Positions 1-9,533 of a stretch of DNA of 64,000 nucleotides are shown in pieces. The notes below the pieces were generated by a model. The model saw only the letters and a program-made list of their open reading frames with translations, was not told where the DNA came from and searched no databases. Origin of the DNA: an uncultured Ectothiorhodospiraceae bacterium (GTDB taxonomy: Bacteria > Pseudomonadota > Gammaproteobacteria > UBA6429 > Thiohalophilaceae); NCBI GenBank assembly GCA_947259575.1, contig CAMYMU010000068.1, forward strand, positions 1 to 64,000, in the 5' to 3' direction. The position numbers and the translations under genes were made by a program. Each line of letters begins with the position of its first letter. Within the stretch, counting starts at the first letter, position 1.

Positions 1-80
1 CGTTAGGTTACTTACATCGATTTTCATTGGCATACAAAGCCTCTTCAAACAATGCAAGCACCCACACAAATTATCTGATC

Positions 81-96
81 TAATTGTTAAAGAGCA
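81..96 (-). promoter_or_regulatory. rrn leader boxA antitermination site
   Basis: On the minus strand this reads TGCTCTTTAACAAT, the classic boxA sequence of gammaproteobacterial rRNA leaders, where the Nus factor antitermination complex assembles. It lies downstream of the promoter at 232-259. The 16S rRNA gene itself should begin left of position 1 and is not in the window. Confidence 0.8.
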
Positions 97-185
97 AAAA
101 CCGGTGGCCAAAGGACCTCCCGGCGCAGACTGGCTGAATTAGCCTAAATTTGAATCCCACCAAGCTTTTCAAGGGCTTATGGGCC

Positions 186-209
186 CCTCTTCCTGTGTTT
201 CCGAAGAGG
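186..209 (-). other. rrn leader stem-loop
   Basis: A perfect 7-bp inverted repeat (CCTCTTC at 186-192, GAAGAGG at 203-209) lies in the transcribed rRNA leader between promoter and boxA. It is probably a leader hairpin of the precursor rRNA. No T-tract follows it on the minus strand, so it is not an intrinsic terminator. Confidence 0.5.
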
Positions 210-231
210 TCAACGTCATGCGAAGGCGCGC

Positions 232-259
232 ATTATACGCACCCCGGGATACACGTCAA
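232..259 (-). promoter_or_regulatory. rRNA operon promoter
   Basis: Reading leftward, a -35 TTGACG (254-259) is followed after 16 bp by a perfect -10 TATAAT (232-237). A GC-rich discriminator (GCGCGCC) comes next, as expected of a stringently controlled stable-RNA promoter. A/T-rich sequence immediately upstream (260-290) could act as an UP element. The boxA downstream supports an rRNA operon leaving the window on the left. Confidence 0.85.
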
Positions 260-558
260 CCCTAATATGTCATGTAAATGAAATCTTTTTTGCCTGCCTA
301 AAAATTAACAAATAATCCCGCTGAGCCAAATCTGCGCAAAATATTAATTCCCATTAAAAACAATAAGTTAGTAACCAAAGCTAGTGTGGCGCATATTACA
401 GCATAAGCTGCTTTTTAAGCCCAACAACACAACAACAGTTCCTATTTCTAAGATTATTTGTCTGAGGCGCTGGCCAAAGCCAGATACACAAGGATTATGC
501 TCAATATTACGCCCAATTTTACCCTGTATACCTATAACAAGTGTGTGGAAAAAGGCCT
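260..558. other. Intergenic region upstream of rrn
   Basis: No gene is supported here. The first 30 bp or so are A/T-rich and may be the UP element of the rRNA promoter. The short rightward reading frames in this stretch lack ribosome binding sites and overlap the receiver gene on the other strand. Confidence 0.4.
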
Positions 559-1092
559 TTACTGGGAAGACGTGAGCAACTTATTTGCTTTCTTGATGTG
601 CCTGTTGTGTGGCATAACACTAATATTCAGCCAATAACTACAGGCATCCTTAAGAACATGGGCATATTCAGTGAAGGCAACCGGCTTTTGTATCACGCTG
701 CTGGCGCCATGCTTATAGCTATTAAAGATATCGTCTTGTTTGTCACTGTTACTAATCATCACTACCGGAGCATGTTGAATGATGGTATTGCTGCGAATCC
801 AATGCACCAGCTTGTAGGCGCTAGCATCAGGCAGATTAGTATCAATTAAGATTAAATCTGGGACTGGCTGAGCCAGAGATTGGTTGGGCTGGCTGAACTC
901 CTGAATCAACGCGTCGGCCGTCTGCAAGGCCTCTAAATGAACGGCATAGCCCGCCTGTAAAATAGCTCTACGCGCCAGAGTAATATCATCACTATTCTTT
1001 TCCACCAGGTAGACCCGCTTGGCTAATGTCGTTGCTGCAGGTGTAGGCGCCTGGTTGTCTATATCTGATGATTTTTTTGTTGCGTGTTTCAT
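559..1092 (-). CDS. Single-domain response regulator (receiver protein)
   Basis: A 177-aa protein made of one CheY-like receiver domain (about residues 25-150) with a disordered N-terminal extension. The expected phosphorelay residues are visible: acidic pocket near E31/D35-D36, phospho-acceptor D84 in LILIDTNLPD, switch S114 and conserved K136. There is no output domain, so it probably relays a signal to a partner, like Rcp1-type receivers that work with PAS/GAF histidine kinases. A PAS/GAF kinase lies 1.4 kb downstream and is a candidate partner by proximity only. Monocistronic, transcribed towards the rRNA promoter. Confidence 0.8.
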   Translation of the reverse strand: MKHATKKSSDIDNQAPTPAATTLAKRVYLVEKNSDDITLARRAILQAGYAVHLEALQTADALIQEFSQPNQSLAQPVPDLILIDTNLPDASAYKLVHWIRSNTIIQHAPVVMISNSDKQDDIFNSYKHGASSVIQKPVAFTEYAHVLKDACSYWLNISVMPHNRHIKKANKLLTSSQ

Positions 1093-1374
1093 CCTTGAGT
1101 CCTTACTTGAAAGCTATGGATACTAAGTGTGGTAAAGCAAACCCAGCCTGTCACGCTAAATGTTTTGCAAGTTGTGTCAGATACGGAGTCAGAAACGATC
1201 TTTTACAATGGGGACGGTCACTCTGGCTACAATTCAACCTACCCTCTCAGATATAGAGCAGCTTCAAATAGTGTTTACATAAAAATTATGGTCAATTCTC
1301 AATATTTGCTTCCATTTTCCTGAGATTCGATTATATTTCTAGTAACCCACTTAACTGTTTTAGGGAACCCAATA

Positions 1375-1605
1375 ATGCAGGAACGGGAAGCCAGATTACT
1401 CTTTGAGTCAAATGATCTAAGCAACGTCATTATTAGCGCTAGCAATGATAAACCAGGCTGGACAATTAACTTCGTTGATAAAAACGATAACAGTCAGTTT
1501 CTTGTCTCAAAACGATCAAACGATCCAAGACTATTCAAAACCTCTGATGCCGCTTTACGCTGCTGTGCGCGTATTGGTTTTCATCAAGTTGAAGTTAAAG
1601 TCTAA
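1375..1605 (+). CDS. Small protein with ParC-like partition-associated fold
   Basis: A 76-aa protein whose whole length resembles the N-terminal domain of the next gene. Shared features are ER..RLLF near the start, a central GW, then KR..PR.FKTSD.AL..C..IGF. From memory the pattern resembles the small ParC family partition-associated proteins of plasmids and integrative elements, but I cannot confirm this without a profile search. Starts at ATG 1375. Function unknown; probably paralogous to the 1772-2473 N-terminus. Confidence 0.55.
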   Translation: MQEREARLLFESNDLSNVIISASNDKPGWTINFVDKNDNSQFLVSKRSNDPRLFKTSDAALRCCARIGFHQVEVKV

Positions 1606-1771
1606 TTAGACCACGAGCACATCCAAGCGTTACGTCTTCCACCGATGGGATGAGTCTTAGTTACTTTATCCAGTTCAATTACCTGGGTACGATTTATCCT
1701 TTCCCGTTATTAACAATTTGGGTATATTTAAAAGACTACTAACCGATCAGATAAAACAGGCTAGTGCCAAA

Positions 1772-2473
1772 ATGAACGAGCGGGATGTAAGACTTTTATT
1801 CAACGCCAATCACTGGAGTGGCGCAGTCGTTAAGTATGCTCCGAAAGAAGAAGGTTGGTTAGTTGAACTACAGGAAGCAGAAACAAGAGAACTTCAAGTC
1901 CTTACCTTAAAGCGCGGCAAACCAAGAATATTTAAAACCTCCGACACTGCTTTGATGTGGTGCCGTGATATTGGTTTTCAAAAAATAACTGTCCAGTTAC
2001 ATAAGCTACATGACCAAGAATCTCTACCTGATCATGAAACCCCGATTGTCTTATTAGTTGAAGATAATAGCAGTGATATCGAACTCACATTTAGGGCGAT
2101 TCAACGACTAGACGTAAACTTCGATATAATTGTCTGCCGTGATGGTCAAGAGGCCCTGGACTTTCTATTTGCAAAAGAGAAATATTCATCTAGAAATATC
2201 AAAGAACTTCCACAACTCATTCTATTAGACATCAACCTGCCCAAAATCAATGGGATTAGCGTCCTTCATGAGATTCGTAAATCAGACATTACTCATTACA
2301 TCCCAGTAGTGATGCTAACAACTTCTGATGAGAAGAGTGATATACAAAAATGCTACTCAAACCTGGTGAACAGTTATGTATGCAAGCCTGTAGATTACAC
2401 AGAATTCTGTAATACGCTAAAAGCACTTGGTGAATACTGGCTAACGACGAATACTCCACCACCCGTTAATTAA
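1772..2473 (+). CDS. ParC-like domain fused to a receiver domain
   Basis: A 233-aa protein in two parts. Residues 1-75 match the 76-aa neighbour (NERDVRLLF, KR-KPRIFKTSD, C-DIGF). Residues about 90-220 are a complete Rcp1-type receiver with acidic pair E97/D98, phospho-acceptor D153 (LILLDINLPK), T183 and K205. I chose ATG 1772 because it aligns with the start of the paralogue; an upstream TTG at 1718 in the same frame would add 18 residues but has no clear ribosome binding site. Convergent with the histidine kinase gene at 2475-4751, its likely phosphodonor. The pairing of these two domains is unusual. Confidence 0.7.
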   Translation: MNERDVRLLFNANHWSGAVVKYAPKEEGWLVELQEAETRELQVLTLKRGKPRIFKTSDTALMWCRDIGFQKITVQLHKLHDQESLPDHETPIVLLVEDNSSDIELTFRAIQRLDVNFDIIVCRDGQEALDFLFAKEKYSSRNIKELPQLILLDINLPKINGISVLHEIRKSDITHYIPVVMLTTSDEKSDIQKCYSNLVNSYVCKPVDYTEFCNTLKALGEYWLTTNTPPPVN

Positions 2474-2474
2474 G

Positions 2475-4751
2475 TCAGGCCTTGTCAGGTAGTTCGAAAT
2501 AGACTGTTGTTCCTTTGTGTAAGACTGAATCGGCCCAGATGCGACCACCATGTCGTTCGATAATTCTAAAAACGGTAGCAAGACCAATTCCATAACCACT
2601 AAACTCTTCTTCTTTGTGTAGCCTTTGAAAGGGCTTGAATAGTTTATCTTTAAACGACATATCAAAACCAACCCCATTGTCTTTAACGTATACCACAGAT
2701 GTCTTGTTATGTTTTTCTGCCCCGATTTTGATCTCTGCTTTTTCTTTATCAATAGAGAATTTCAAAGCATTCATGAGTAGATTTTCTAATGCAATCTTTA
2801 GCAACATGGCATCACCTTCTACTTTGATATTCTCCTGTATCTCAAAATGAGCTTTATCCAAATCAGGCCCATCCACCAGATCGTCAATAATTGTTTGGCA
2901 CAACTTGGTAATATTAACTGTTTGCACATCTAGTTCATGACGCCGGATTCGAGAGAGCGAGAGCAGGCTGTCAATTAAAGCTCCCATTTTCTTACTCGCC
3001 GAACTAATTTTGTTAAGCAGTTGATGTCCTTCTTCATCAAGTAAATCTGCTTTATCTTCACCGAGTATATGGGTAAAACCATTTATAGCGCGCAAGGGAG
3101 TTCTTAAATCATGTGACACGGAATAAGCAAAACTTTCGAGTTCGTTATTTGCTTGTTGTAGATCCGCAGTTCGAAGCCCAACTTCTATTTCCAAATTCTT
3201 ACGATGTTCATCTAAGGCACTGAGTGCATCTGCACGCTCCATTTCCATCGAAATACGTGCAGCAACAACACTGAGTGTATCTTCATACCAGTCTGTCTCA
3301 GTGTGTGGTTTGTCATCCATAACTAAAACAAGTCCAGTCTTTTCACCTTGTGTATTCACTAATGGTGAACCAAAATACGATCTGATTCCAAACTCAATTA
3401 ACATGTCATCATCAGGAAATCTTTCTCTAACATTATTGATGATAATTTTCGAACCCGAATTAATAACTTCGTTACATGGAGTACCTTCAAGGTTATAAGT
3501 AATATTGTCCACGATTTGATTATTCATATATAAGGCTTCAGATACAACCTGGTTCTTATCTTTATCTAACCTGCCAACCATTGCATACCTGGCATCGAAC
3601 ACATCTACTAACAATTGCAAACTATCTTTTAAGAACAAAGAAAAATCTATTGCAGGTGCCCGGGCTAGAGCACGATAAACGTTATGATGACGTATACGCT
3701 CACTAATATTTCGTACATTAACAATAGCGCCCTGCACCTCATCACTCTCGCCATAATATGGTGTGTAAGTAATTTCTACCGGAACAGTTCTATCAGGACG
3801 TTCCACTACAGATTCAAACACAAAGTGTTTACCCTGGAATACTTGATCCATACGTTGTTTAACCACACTCGTAAAATACTCAGGGCCTAATAAGTCAGAA
3901 ACAGTATGGTTGACAATTTCTTCATATTCCTTATCAAACATTGCACAATAGGCCTGATTCACAGCAAGGTAAGTATACTGCTTGTCAACGAATGCCATTT
4001 GATCTGAAGTTGTAGACATAATTTTTTCATACATAGACAGACGCGTTTCTTTTTCTTTTATATGACTTATAGATTCTTTCAGGTTGACTTGCATTTTTTG
4101 TAATGCACTAACTACAACATCTAACTCATCATCGTAGTTGCTTCGCTTTTTACGATCTAGATATAGTGTTGAGTCCAGGTTAGTTAAGGTAAGCTGGTCG
4201 GCAAAATTGGCTATGTGATGTAAGTGTCGAGTGACAAGGTACTGAAAAATTAAAAATATGAAGCCAGTAACTAAAAATGTTTTAATCCCATTACTGATGA
4301 GAATATTCCATACTTCGTTGATCAGATTTTGATAAACCTCATTAAGAGAAGCCTGCACATATAAATCTGCTATATGATGCCTCTCACCACGATGGATATA
4401 ATAAATTGGGTACGTTTTTTCGATCTTATTTTCTTTTTGCATCACACCAGCCGTAACCCAGGATCGGCCTTGCTCTCTAACTCCCAGATAAACAATATCT
4501 TGCAGATTAAGCAATCCATGAAGATGAGTGCGCATTTCATCTTCATCTGCGACCCAGGTTTGAGTCGCAATATTTGAAAGGTAAACAGTTTCTATCTGTT
4601 CAAGATGCGCTTCAATCGCATTGAGGTCACGATCATAATATCCATATAACTGATAGGCACTGGTAAATAATGTAATAAAACCACTAAACAGGACTACCGC
4701 GATAATCAGGCGGCGGGCTATTCGTTTATGTGTCGATTTATACTTACCCAT
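2475..4751 (-). CDS. Transmembrane PAS-GAF sensor histidine kinase
   Basis: A 758-aa hybrid-less sensor kinase. In order: TM1 (about 12-35), a periplasmic segment, TM2 (about 153-172), a linker, a PAS domain (about 240-355), a GAF domain (about 370-510), a coiled coil, a HisKA domain with phospho-His near 545 in SHDLRTPL, and a HATPase domain with the N box (ENLLMNALKFS), DNGVGF and GYGIGLA. The HisKA-HATPase type is the one that usually signals to stand-alone receivers. It starts at ATG 4749-4751, sharing one base (TAATG) with the stop of the upstream binding-protein gene. The pair is therefore translationally coupled, and the binding protein may supply its periplasmic input. Confidence 0.85.
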   Translation of the reverse strand: MGKYKSTHKRIARRLIIAVVLFSGFITLFTSAYQLYGYYDRDLNAIEAHLEQIETVYLSNIATQTWVADEDEMRTHLHGLLNLQDIVYLGVREQGRSWVTAGVMQKENKIEKTYPIYYIHRGERHHIADLYVQASLNEVYQNLINEVWNILISNGIKTFLVTGFIFLIFQYLVTRHLHHIANFADQLTLTNLDSTLYLDRKKRSNYDDELDVVVSALQKMQVNLKESISHIKEKETRLSMYEKIMSTTSDQMAFVDKQYTYLAVNQAYCAMFDKEYEEIVNHTVSDLLGPEYFTSVVKQRMDQVFQGKHFVFESVVERPDRTVPVEITYTPYYGESDEVQGAIVNVRNISERIRHHNVYRALARAPAIDFSLFLKDSLQLLVDVFDARYAMVGRLDKDKNQVVSEALYMNNQIVDNITYNLEGTPCNEVINSGSKIIINNVRERFPDDDMLIEFGIRSYFGSPLVNTQGEKTGLVLVMDDKPHTETDWYEDTLSVVAARISMEMERADALSALDEHRKNLEIEVGLRTADLQQANNELESFAYSVSHDLRTPLRAINGFTHILGEDKADLLDEEGHQLLNKISSASKKMGALIDSLLSLSRIRRHELDVQTVNITKLCQTIIDDLVDGPDLDKAHFEIQENIKVEGDAMLLKIALENLLMNALKFSIDKEKAEIKIGAEKHNKTSVVYVKDNGVGFDMSFKDKLFKPFQRLHKEEEFSGYGIGLATVFRIIERHGGRIWADSVLHKGTTVYFELPDKA

Positions 4752-5473
4752 TATTTAAGCGGTTCTAGAATCTGTTCTTCCAATTTGTCATAGCTGCCAT
4801 CACGTTTCATGCTTACTAACGCCTCTGCAATTTTTATAGCCAGCACTCTGTGTTTTTTATGCAGGTACATATACATTTCTCGCTTTGACAAGGCAGGTTG
4901 TATCAGCCTGACTTTTTTCAATTGAGTTTGTTGGATTTGCCGAAGGCCGGCCCAGCGTTCATAAATAACCACTTGAGTTCGTTTTCGAGCCAGTAGGTAA
5001 AAAAGCTGCTCGGGATTTTTTACTTTAGTAATTTCAGTCTCGGCTGGAACATTTCTCTCAAGAATCTTCCAGCCATTAATAAATGCTACGGAATAATTAG
5101 TAAGATCTGGCCAGCCACCATTTAAATTTATTTTTAGTTCGCTGAAGGCATAAAATTCCCAGTCCATAATTGATTCCGGTACTCTGATTAAATTAGGATA
5201 GATTTTTTCCAGACCGGCAATCCGACTCATCTCACCATCTTCGATACCTAGATTGACATTTATTAGACCACGTTCGGCAGGTAGCATTACTGTTTCTAAT
5301 TTAAGACCACTACGACGAAATGCTTCAGCTGCAACAAGGTCTAAGAAACCAGTCTGTTCCGGTGTGTTAAGAGGGCTTTCGCCTGTAGTATTGATTACCA
5401 GGGTTTGACTTGCATGAACCAGCTGGCTGGCCAGTATCCATAAGAATAGGATGCTATAAGCTTGTTTCTTCAT
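4751..5473 (-). CDS. Periplasmic solute-binding protein (HisJ/PBPb-like)
   Basis: A 240-aa protein with a Sec signal peptide (KK then a hydrophobic run ending near VHA at residue 22) and the fold pattern of family-3 extracellular binding proteins. No ABC permease or ATPase gene lies nearby. Instead its stop codon overlaps the start of the histidine kinase at 2475-4751. It is more likely a sensory ligand-binding accessory than a transport component. The ligand is unknown. Confidence 0.7.
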   Translation of the reverse strand: MKKQAYSILFLWILASQLVHASQTLVINTTGESPLNTPEQTGFLDLVAAEAFRRSGLKLETVMLPAERGLINVNLGIEDGEMSRIAGLEKIYPNLIRVPESIMDWEFYAFSELKINLNGGWPDLTNYSVAFINGWKILERNVPAETEITKVKNPEQLFYLLARKRTQVVIYERWAGLRQIQQTQLKKVRLIQPALSKREMYMYLHKKHRVLAIKIAEALVSMKRDGSYDKLEEQILEPLK

Positions 5474-5598
5474 TTAGTCTGTCTTCAGTTAATGTTTCTT
5501 CACTAAAACTATAGCTGATAATTAATATTTAAATCGTCGCGCTAGCTAGATTGGAAAACAGACTTTCATTTAGGCTTTTTATTTTCTTAAAAAAATGA

Positions 5599-6813
5599 TT
5601 ACTCAACAGTCACTTTTGCAAAACGTCGCTTACCGACTTGATAAACATGGCTCGTGCCCGTTTTGATTAGAAGTTTGCTATCTTCAACTTTTTCGCCATC
5701 GATTTTTACCGCACCTTGCTTGATCATACGCATGGCATCAGAGGTACTATTAACCAGTTTTGCTTCTTTTAAAAGATTCGCAATTGCGATTTGTCCGTCT
5801 GCCGCTTTCAAGGTTACTTCCTCTATCTCATCTGGCATCGCGCCTTTCTGGAAACGAGCAATAAAAGTTTCCCTGGCCTTAGTAGCAGCGGTTTGATCAT
5901 GAAAACGCTCGATGATTTCTTCGGCCAATGCAAATTTGACGTCACGGGGATTCTTACCGTCTGCAATTTCGGTTTGGAAAGTCTTTATCTCAGCCTCTGA
6001 TTTAAAACTCAACAATTCAAAATAGCGCCACATCAAATCATCGGAGATCGACATAATCTTGCCAAACATCTCATCAGGTGATTCGTGGATACCTATATAG
6101 TTATTAAGCGACTTGGACATCTTCTGCACGCCATCCAGTCCTTCAAGTATGGGCATGGTCAAAACAATTTGCTGCTCCTGGCCATAATGCTTCTGTAATT
6201 CACGTCCAACCAGGAGATTGAATTTTTGATCCGTACCACCGAGCTCAACATCAGCCTTCATCGCTACTGAGTCATAGCCCTGAATTAACGGGTATAGGAA
6301 TTCGTGGATCGCAATCGGTTGCCCTGATTTATAACGCTTATCAAAATCGTCACGCTCCAGCATGCGAGCAACCGTGTGTTTTGCCGCCAGCTGAATGAGA
6401 TCGGAGACATCCATCTCATTCATCCAGCTTGAGTTGAACATCACCAGGGTCTTTTCAGGATCCAGGATTTTGAAAATTTGCTGCTCATAGGTCCTGGCAT
6501 TTTCGATGACGTCGTCGCGGGTTAAGGGTGGACGAGTCGCACTCTTTCCGGTTGGGTCACCAATCATGCCGGTGAAGTCACCTATTAAAAATAGTACTTC
6601 ATGTCCCAGGTCCTGAAACTGGCGCAGCTTATTGATAAGTACCGTATGACCGAGATGAAGATCTGGCGCGGTTGGATCAAAACCAGCCTTTATTCTCAGT
6701 GGCTTATCCTTTTTAAGCTTCTCGATAAGCTCGGCCTCGAGCAGCAGCTCATCACAGCCCCGCTTAATAATGGCTAAATTCTCATCAATCTTCGCTTTGA
6801 TCTTATCGACCAT
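5599..6813 (-). CDS. tyrS: Tyrosyl-tRNA synthetase
   Basis: A 404-aa class I synthetase that charges tRNA-Tyr. The HIGH-type motif appears as HLGH (about residue 53) and the KMSKS loop as [10 protein letters not shown] (about residue 232). A C-terminal S4-like RNA-binding domain contains [14 protein letters not shown]. Length is normal. Divergent from mepM-anmK, as is common in Gammaproteobacteria near an rRNA operon. Confidence 0.95.
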   Translation of the reverse strand: MVDKIKAKIDENLAIIKRGCDELLLEAELIEKLKKDKPLRIKAGFDPTAPDLHLGHTVLINKLRQFQDLGHEVLFLIGDFTGMIGDPTGKSATRPPLTRDDVIENARTYEQQIFKILDPEKTLVMFNSSWMNEMDVSDLIQLAAKHTVARMLERDDFDKRYKSGQPIAIHEFLYPLIQGYDSVAMKADVELGGTDQKFNLLVGRELQKHYGQEQQIVLTMPILEGLDGVQKMSKSLNNYIGIHESPDEMFGKIMSISDDLMWRYFELLSFKSEAEIKTFQTEIADGKNPRDVKFALAEEIIERFHDQTAATKARETFIARFQKGAMPDEIEEVTLKAADGQIAIANLLKEAKLVNSTSDAMRMIKQGAVKIDGEKVEDSKLLIKTGTSHVYQVGKRRFAKVTVE

Positions 6814-7010
6814 AGTTTTGTCTTTTCTCTGCCGTAAAAGCCGGCTAGGTTAGCACAGCCCGGCATTGTTTATGAATCTATACAATATCTAATGGTTTTG
6901 GGTACACTGGGCCCATATTGGACAAAAAGAAACGCTAAAGCTGGGGGAAATTTGACCGAAGAGCTATTTAGGGTTATCTTTTAAAAAAACAGAAAAAGCT
7001 AGGGTTTTCC

Positions 7011-8384
7011 GTGAATTACAAGTCAATCTTAACAAGAGATTTTAAGAGTATTGCTCATCCTGAATTGAGCCAGAATCCTGTTCGGTTCAAACGCCTGCAC
7101 ATGCTCGTACTCCTCGCCTTAGTAGCCGTAATTGGCACGTTGATTTCGGTAGTCTCACTTGATGCCAAAGCAAAAAAACATGTTTCAACAATTAACAACG
7201 ATCCGGAAAGCCAGTTGGTTTTACCGATAGACATCCCGTCTACCGAACAGAGAACCGAACTCACTAGAACTACACAAGAACAACAACAGTGGCAAACAGC
7301 CACAGTGAAAAGAGGTGACTCGCTTGCCGCTATTTTCAAACGCAATGCTTTAGAAGCCAGTGAACTACACGCGATCATGAAGCTCGGTAAAGAAACCCGA
7401 CGCCTGCGCAATGTCCAACCCGGACAAACATTCCGTTTTCAAGTTGATGAAGACGGTAGTTTACAAAAACTACATTATGAAGTGAACCAACTTGAGACGT
7501 TGGCAATCCAACGCGATGGCGACAGCTTTGTAGCATCTTATCATCACAAAGATGTTGAGAAGCGCACTAATCACGCTTCAGCGATGGTCATCAGTTCTTT
7601 ATTCGAAGCAGGACGTGAGGCAGGTCTGTCCGACAGCCTGACCATGGAGCTTGCTAATATATTCGGTTGGGATATCGACTTTGCCCTCGACATTCGTCAG
7701 GGTGATCACTTTACTGTGATCTATGAAGAGCACTTCCTAAATGGTGAAAAAATTAGTAACGGCGCTGTACTCGCCGCAGAATTCGTAAACCAGGGTAAAT
7801 CCTATAAGGCAATTCGTTACACCGATGCAAGTAATCGCAGCGATTACTATTCACCAAAAGGTCTATCAATGCGCAAGGCCTTTTTACGTACACCGGTTGA
7901 TTTCCGTCGAATCAGTTCACGTTTTGGTAAACGCAAACATCCCATTTTAAACCGGTTGCGCATGCATAAAGGCGTCGACTACGCTGCACCTCGTGGTACA
8001 CCTATTCGTGCAGCAGGTGATGGTAAAATTGTACATAAAGGCCGTAAGGGTGGTTATGGGCGCGCCATCATCATTCAACATGGTGGTCGCTACAGTACAC
8101 TCTATGCACATATGAACTCATATCGAAACGGAATGTATGTCGGTAAACGTGTCAAACAAGGTCAAATAATCGGCTACGTCGGTAGTTCTGGTCGTGCAAC
8201 CGGACCTCACCTACATTATGAATTCAGGGTTAACGGCGCACACCGCAACCCACTAACGGTAAAATTACCCAGCGCAAAACCGATCAATAAAAAATATAAG
8301 CAGGCATTTCAGGTGCATGCCAATACATTGATTAGCCAGATTGAGATGTTCAAAGAAACCAATATCGCTCTTAATCATCAATGA
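7011..8384 (+). CDS. mepM: M23 family peptidoglycan DD-endopeptidase (MepM-like)
   Basis: A 457-aa envelope protein with an N-terminal signal anchor (about residues 28-47), a LysM/OapA-like region (about 95-140) and a C-terminal LytM/M23 zinc-peptidase domain. The zinc ligands appear in HKGVDYAAPRGTP and HLHYEF, with YAHM between them. It is expected to cleave peptide cross-links during cell-wall growth. I took GTG 7011 as start because AGGG lies about 8 bases upstream. Followed after 9 bases by anmK, giving a cell-wall growth and recycling pair. Confidence 0.88.
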   Translation: MNYKSILTRDFKSIAHPELSQNPVRFKRLHMLVLLALVAVIGTLISVVSLDAKAKKHVSTINNDPESQLVLPIDIPSTEQRTELTRTTQEQQQWQTATVKRGDSLAAIFKRNALEASELHAIMKLGKETRRLRNVQPGQTFRFQVDEDGSLQKLHYEVNQLETLAIQRDGDSFVASYHHKDVEKRTNHASAMVISSLFEAGREAGLSDSLTMELANIFGWDIDFALDIRQGDHFTVIYEEHFLNGEKISNGAVLAAEFVNQGKSYKAIRYTDASNRSDYYSPKGLSMRKAFLRTPVDFRRISSRFGKRKHPILNRLRMHKGVDYAAPRGTPIRAAGDGKIVHKGRKGGYGRAIIIQHGGRYSTLYAHMNSYRNGMYVGKRVKQGQIIGYVGSSGRATGPHLHYEFRVNGAHRNPLTVKLPSAKPINKKYKQAFQVHANTLISQIEMFKETNIALNHQ

Positions 8385-8393
8385 TCAATTCTC

Positions 8394-9527
8394 ATGGACG
8401 ATCTCTACATAGGACTTATGTCTGGCACCAGTATCGATGGTGTCGATGCCGCTCTGATTGACCTGTCTAAACAACAATTCAAATTAATCGGAACACTGTA
8501 TCAAGCTTACCCCAATTCAATAAAGCAAACCCTCAGCAATATCATCCAGGGCAAACAAAGCGCCCTCGCGGATCAAGCCAAACTTGATAACGAACTGGCC
8601 ATACTCAATGCAAATGCGGTTAACGCCTTACTAAAAGATACTCGCGTTGCTCCCAGTAAGATCACGGCCATTGGCTACCATGGTCAAACTATTTTTCACC
8701 AGCCGGATGGTGACCACCCCAACTCCTTGCAGTTAGGCGATGCAAACGTATTGGTTGCTAAAACAGGTATTACAGTAGTCGCAGATTTTCGCCGCATGGA
8801 TATGGCCGTTGGCGGTCAGGGTGCCCCGCTGGTACCGGCATTCCATCAGTTTTTATTCCAGAATAACACTCAAACTAAATCGAAAAACATCGCCATACTT
8901 AATATAGGTGGCATTGCGAACCTGACTATTCTGCCCGCTGATAACACACAAGCCATAACAGGGTTTGATACAGGGCCAGGAAATTGTCTGCTCGATGAAT
9001 GGATCCAATTAGAGAAAGACCAGGCCTTTGATAAACATGGCGCCTGGGCAAGCCAGGGACAGTTAAATAAACATCTCCTGGAAGCTTTACTAGACGATAA
9101 TTATTTTTCTAAAAAGCCACCTAAGAGTACAGGCCGCGAGTATTTCCATCTGAGTTGGCTACGAGAAAAATGTAAGCAAAAAGACATCGACCTAACCGCT
9201 ATTCCCGCACAAGATGTGCAATCGACCCTGGCTTCGCTGTCCGCCATTACGATTGCCCGCGCCATTGCAGAACATGCACCAGGCACTCAACAGGTTTTTG
9301 TCTGTGGTGGTGGTGCGCATAATCAGTTTTTATTAGAATTATTGCAGGCCCAGCTCGGGGAAATCTCTCTGGCAACTACAACTGCGCTTGGCCTGGATCC
9401 TGATTGGGTTGAGGCTTCTGCCTTCGGATGGTTAGCTCAACAGCGACTCACAAAACGTCCAGCAAATATTCCAAGCGTTACCGGTGCCAGCAAACTAGTC
9501 TTACTTGGTGCGATTTACCAAGAGTAA
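8394..9527 (+). CDS. anmK: Anhydro-N-acetylmuramic acid kinase
   Basis: A 377-aa sugar kinase of the ASKHA fold that phosphorylates and opens 1,6-anhydro-MurNAc for cell-wall recycling in the cytoplasm. Diagnostic motifs are GLMSGTSIDGVDAALID at the N-terminus, the GYHGQTIFH and DFRRMDMAVGGQGAPL region, and FDTGPGN. Normal length. Directly follows mepM in the same orientation. Confidence 0.95.
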   Translation: MDDLYIGLMSGTSIDGVDAALIDLSKQQFKLIGTLYQAYPNSIKQTLSNIIQGKQSALADQAKLDNELAILNANAVNALLKDTRVAPSKITAIGYHGQTIFHQPDGDHPNSLQLGDANVLVAKTGITVVADFRRMDMAVGGQGAPLVPAFHQFLFQNNTQTKSKNIAILNIGGIANLTILPADNTQAITGFDTGPGNCLLDEWIQLEKDQAFDKHGAWASQGQLNKHLLEALLDDNYFSKKPPKSTGREYFHLSWLREKCKQKDIDLTAIPAQDVQSTLASLSAITIARAIAEHAPGTQQVFVCGGGAHNQFLLELLQAQLGEISLATTTALGLDPDWVEASAFGWLAQQRLTKRPANIPSVTGASKLVLLGAIYQE

Positions 9528-9533
9528 GTTTAC

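Noticed and set aside
1-80. 5' end of 16S rRNA
   Set aside because: No match to the conserved 16S start (AGAGTTTGATC) is present; only leader sequence is visible.
384-849. Rightward ORFs near the rRNA promoter
   Set aside because: They lack ribosome binding sites, and the second largely mirrors the receiver gene on the other strand.
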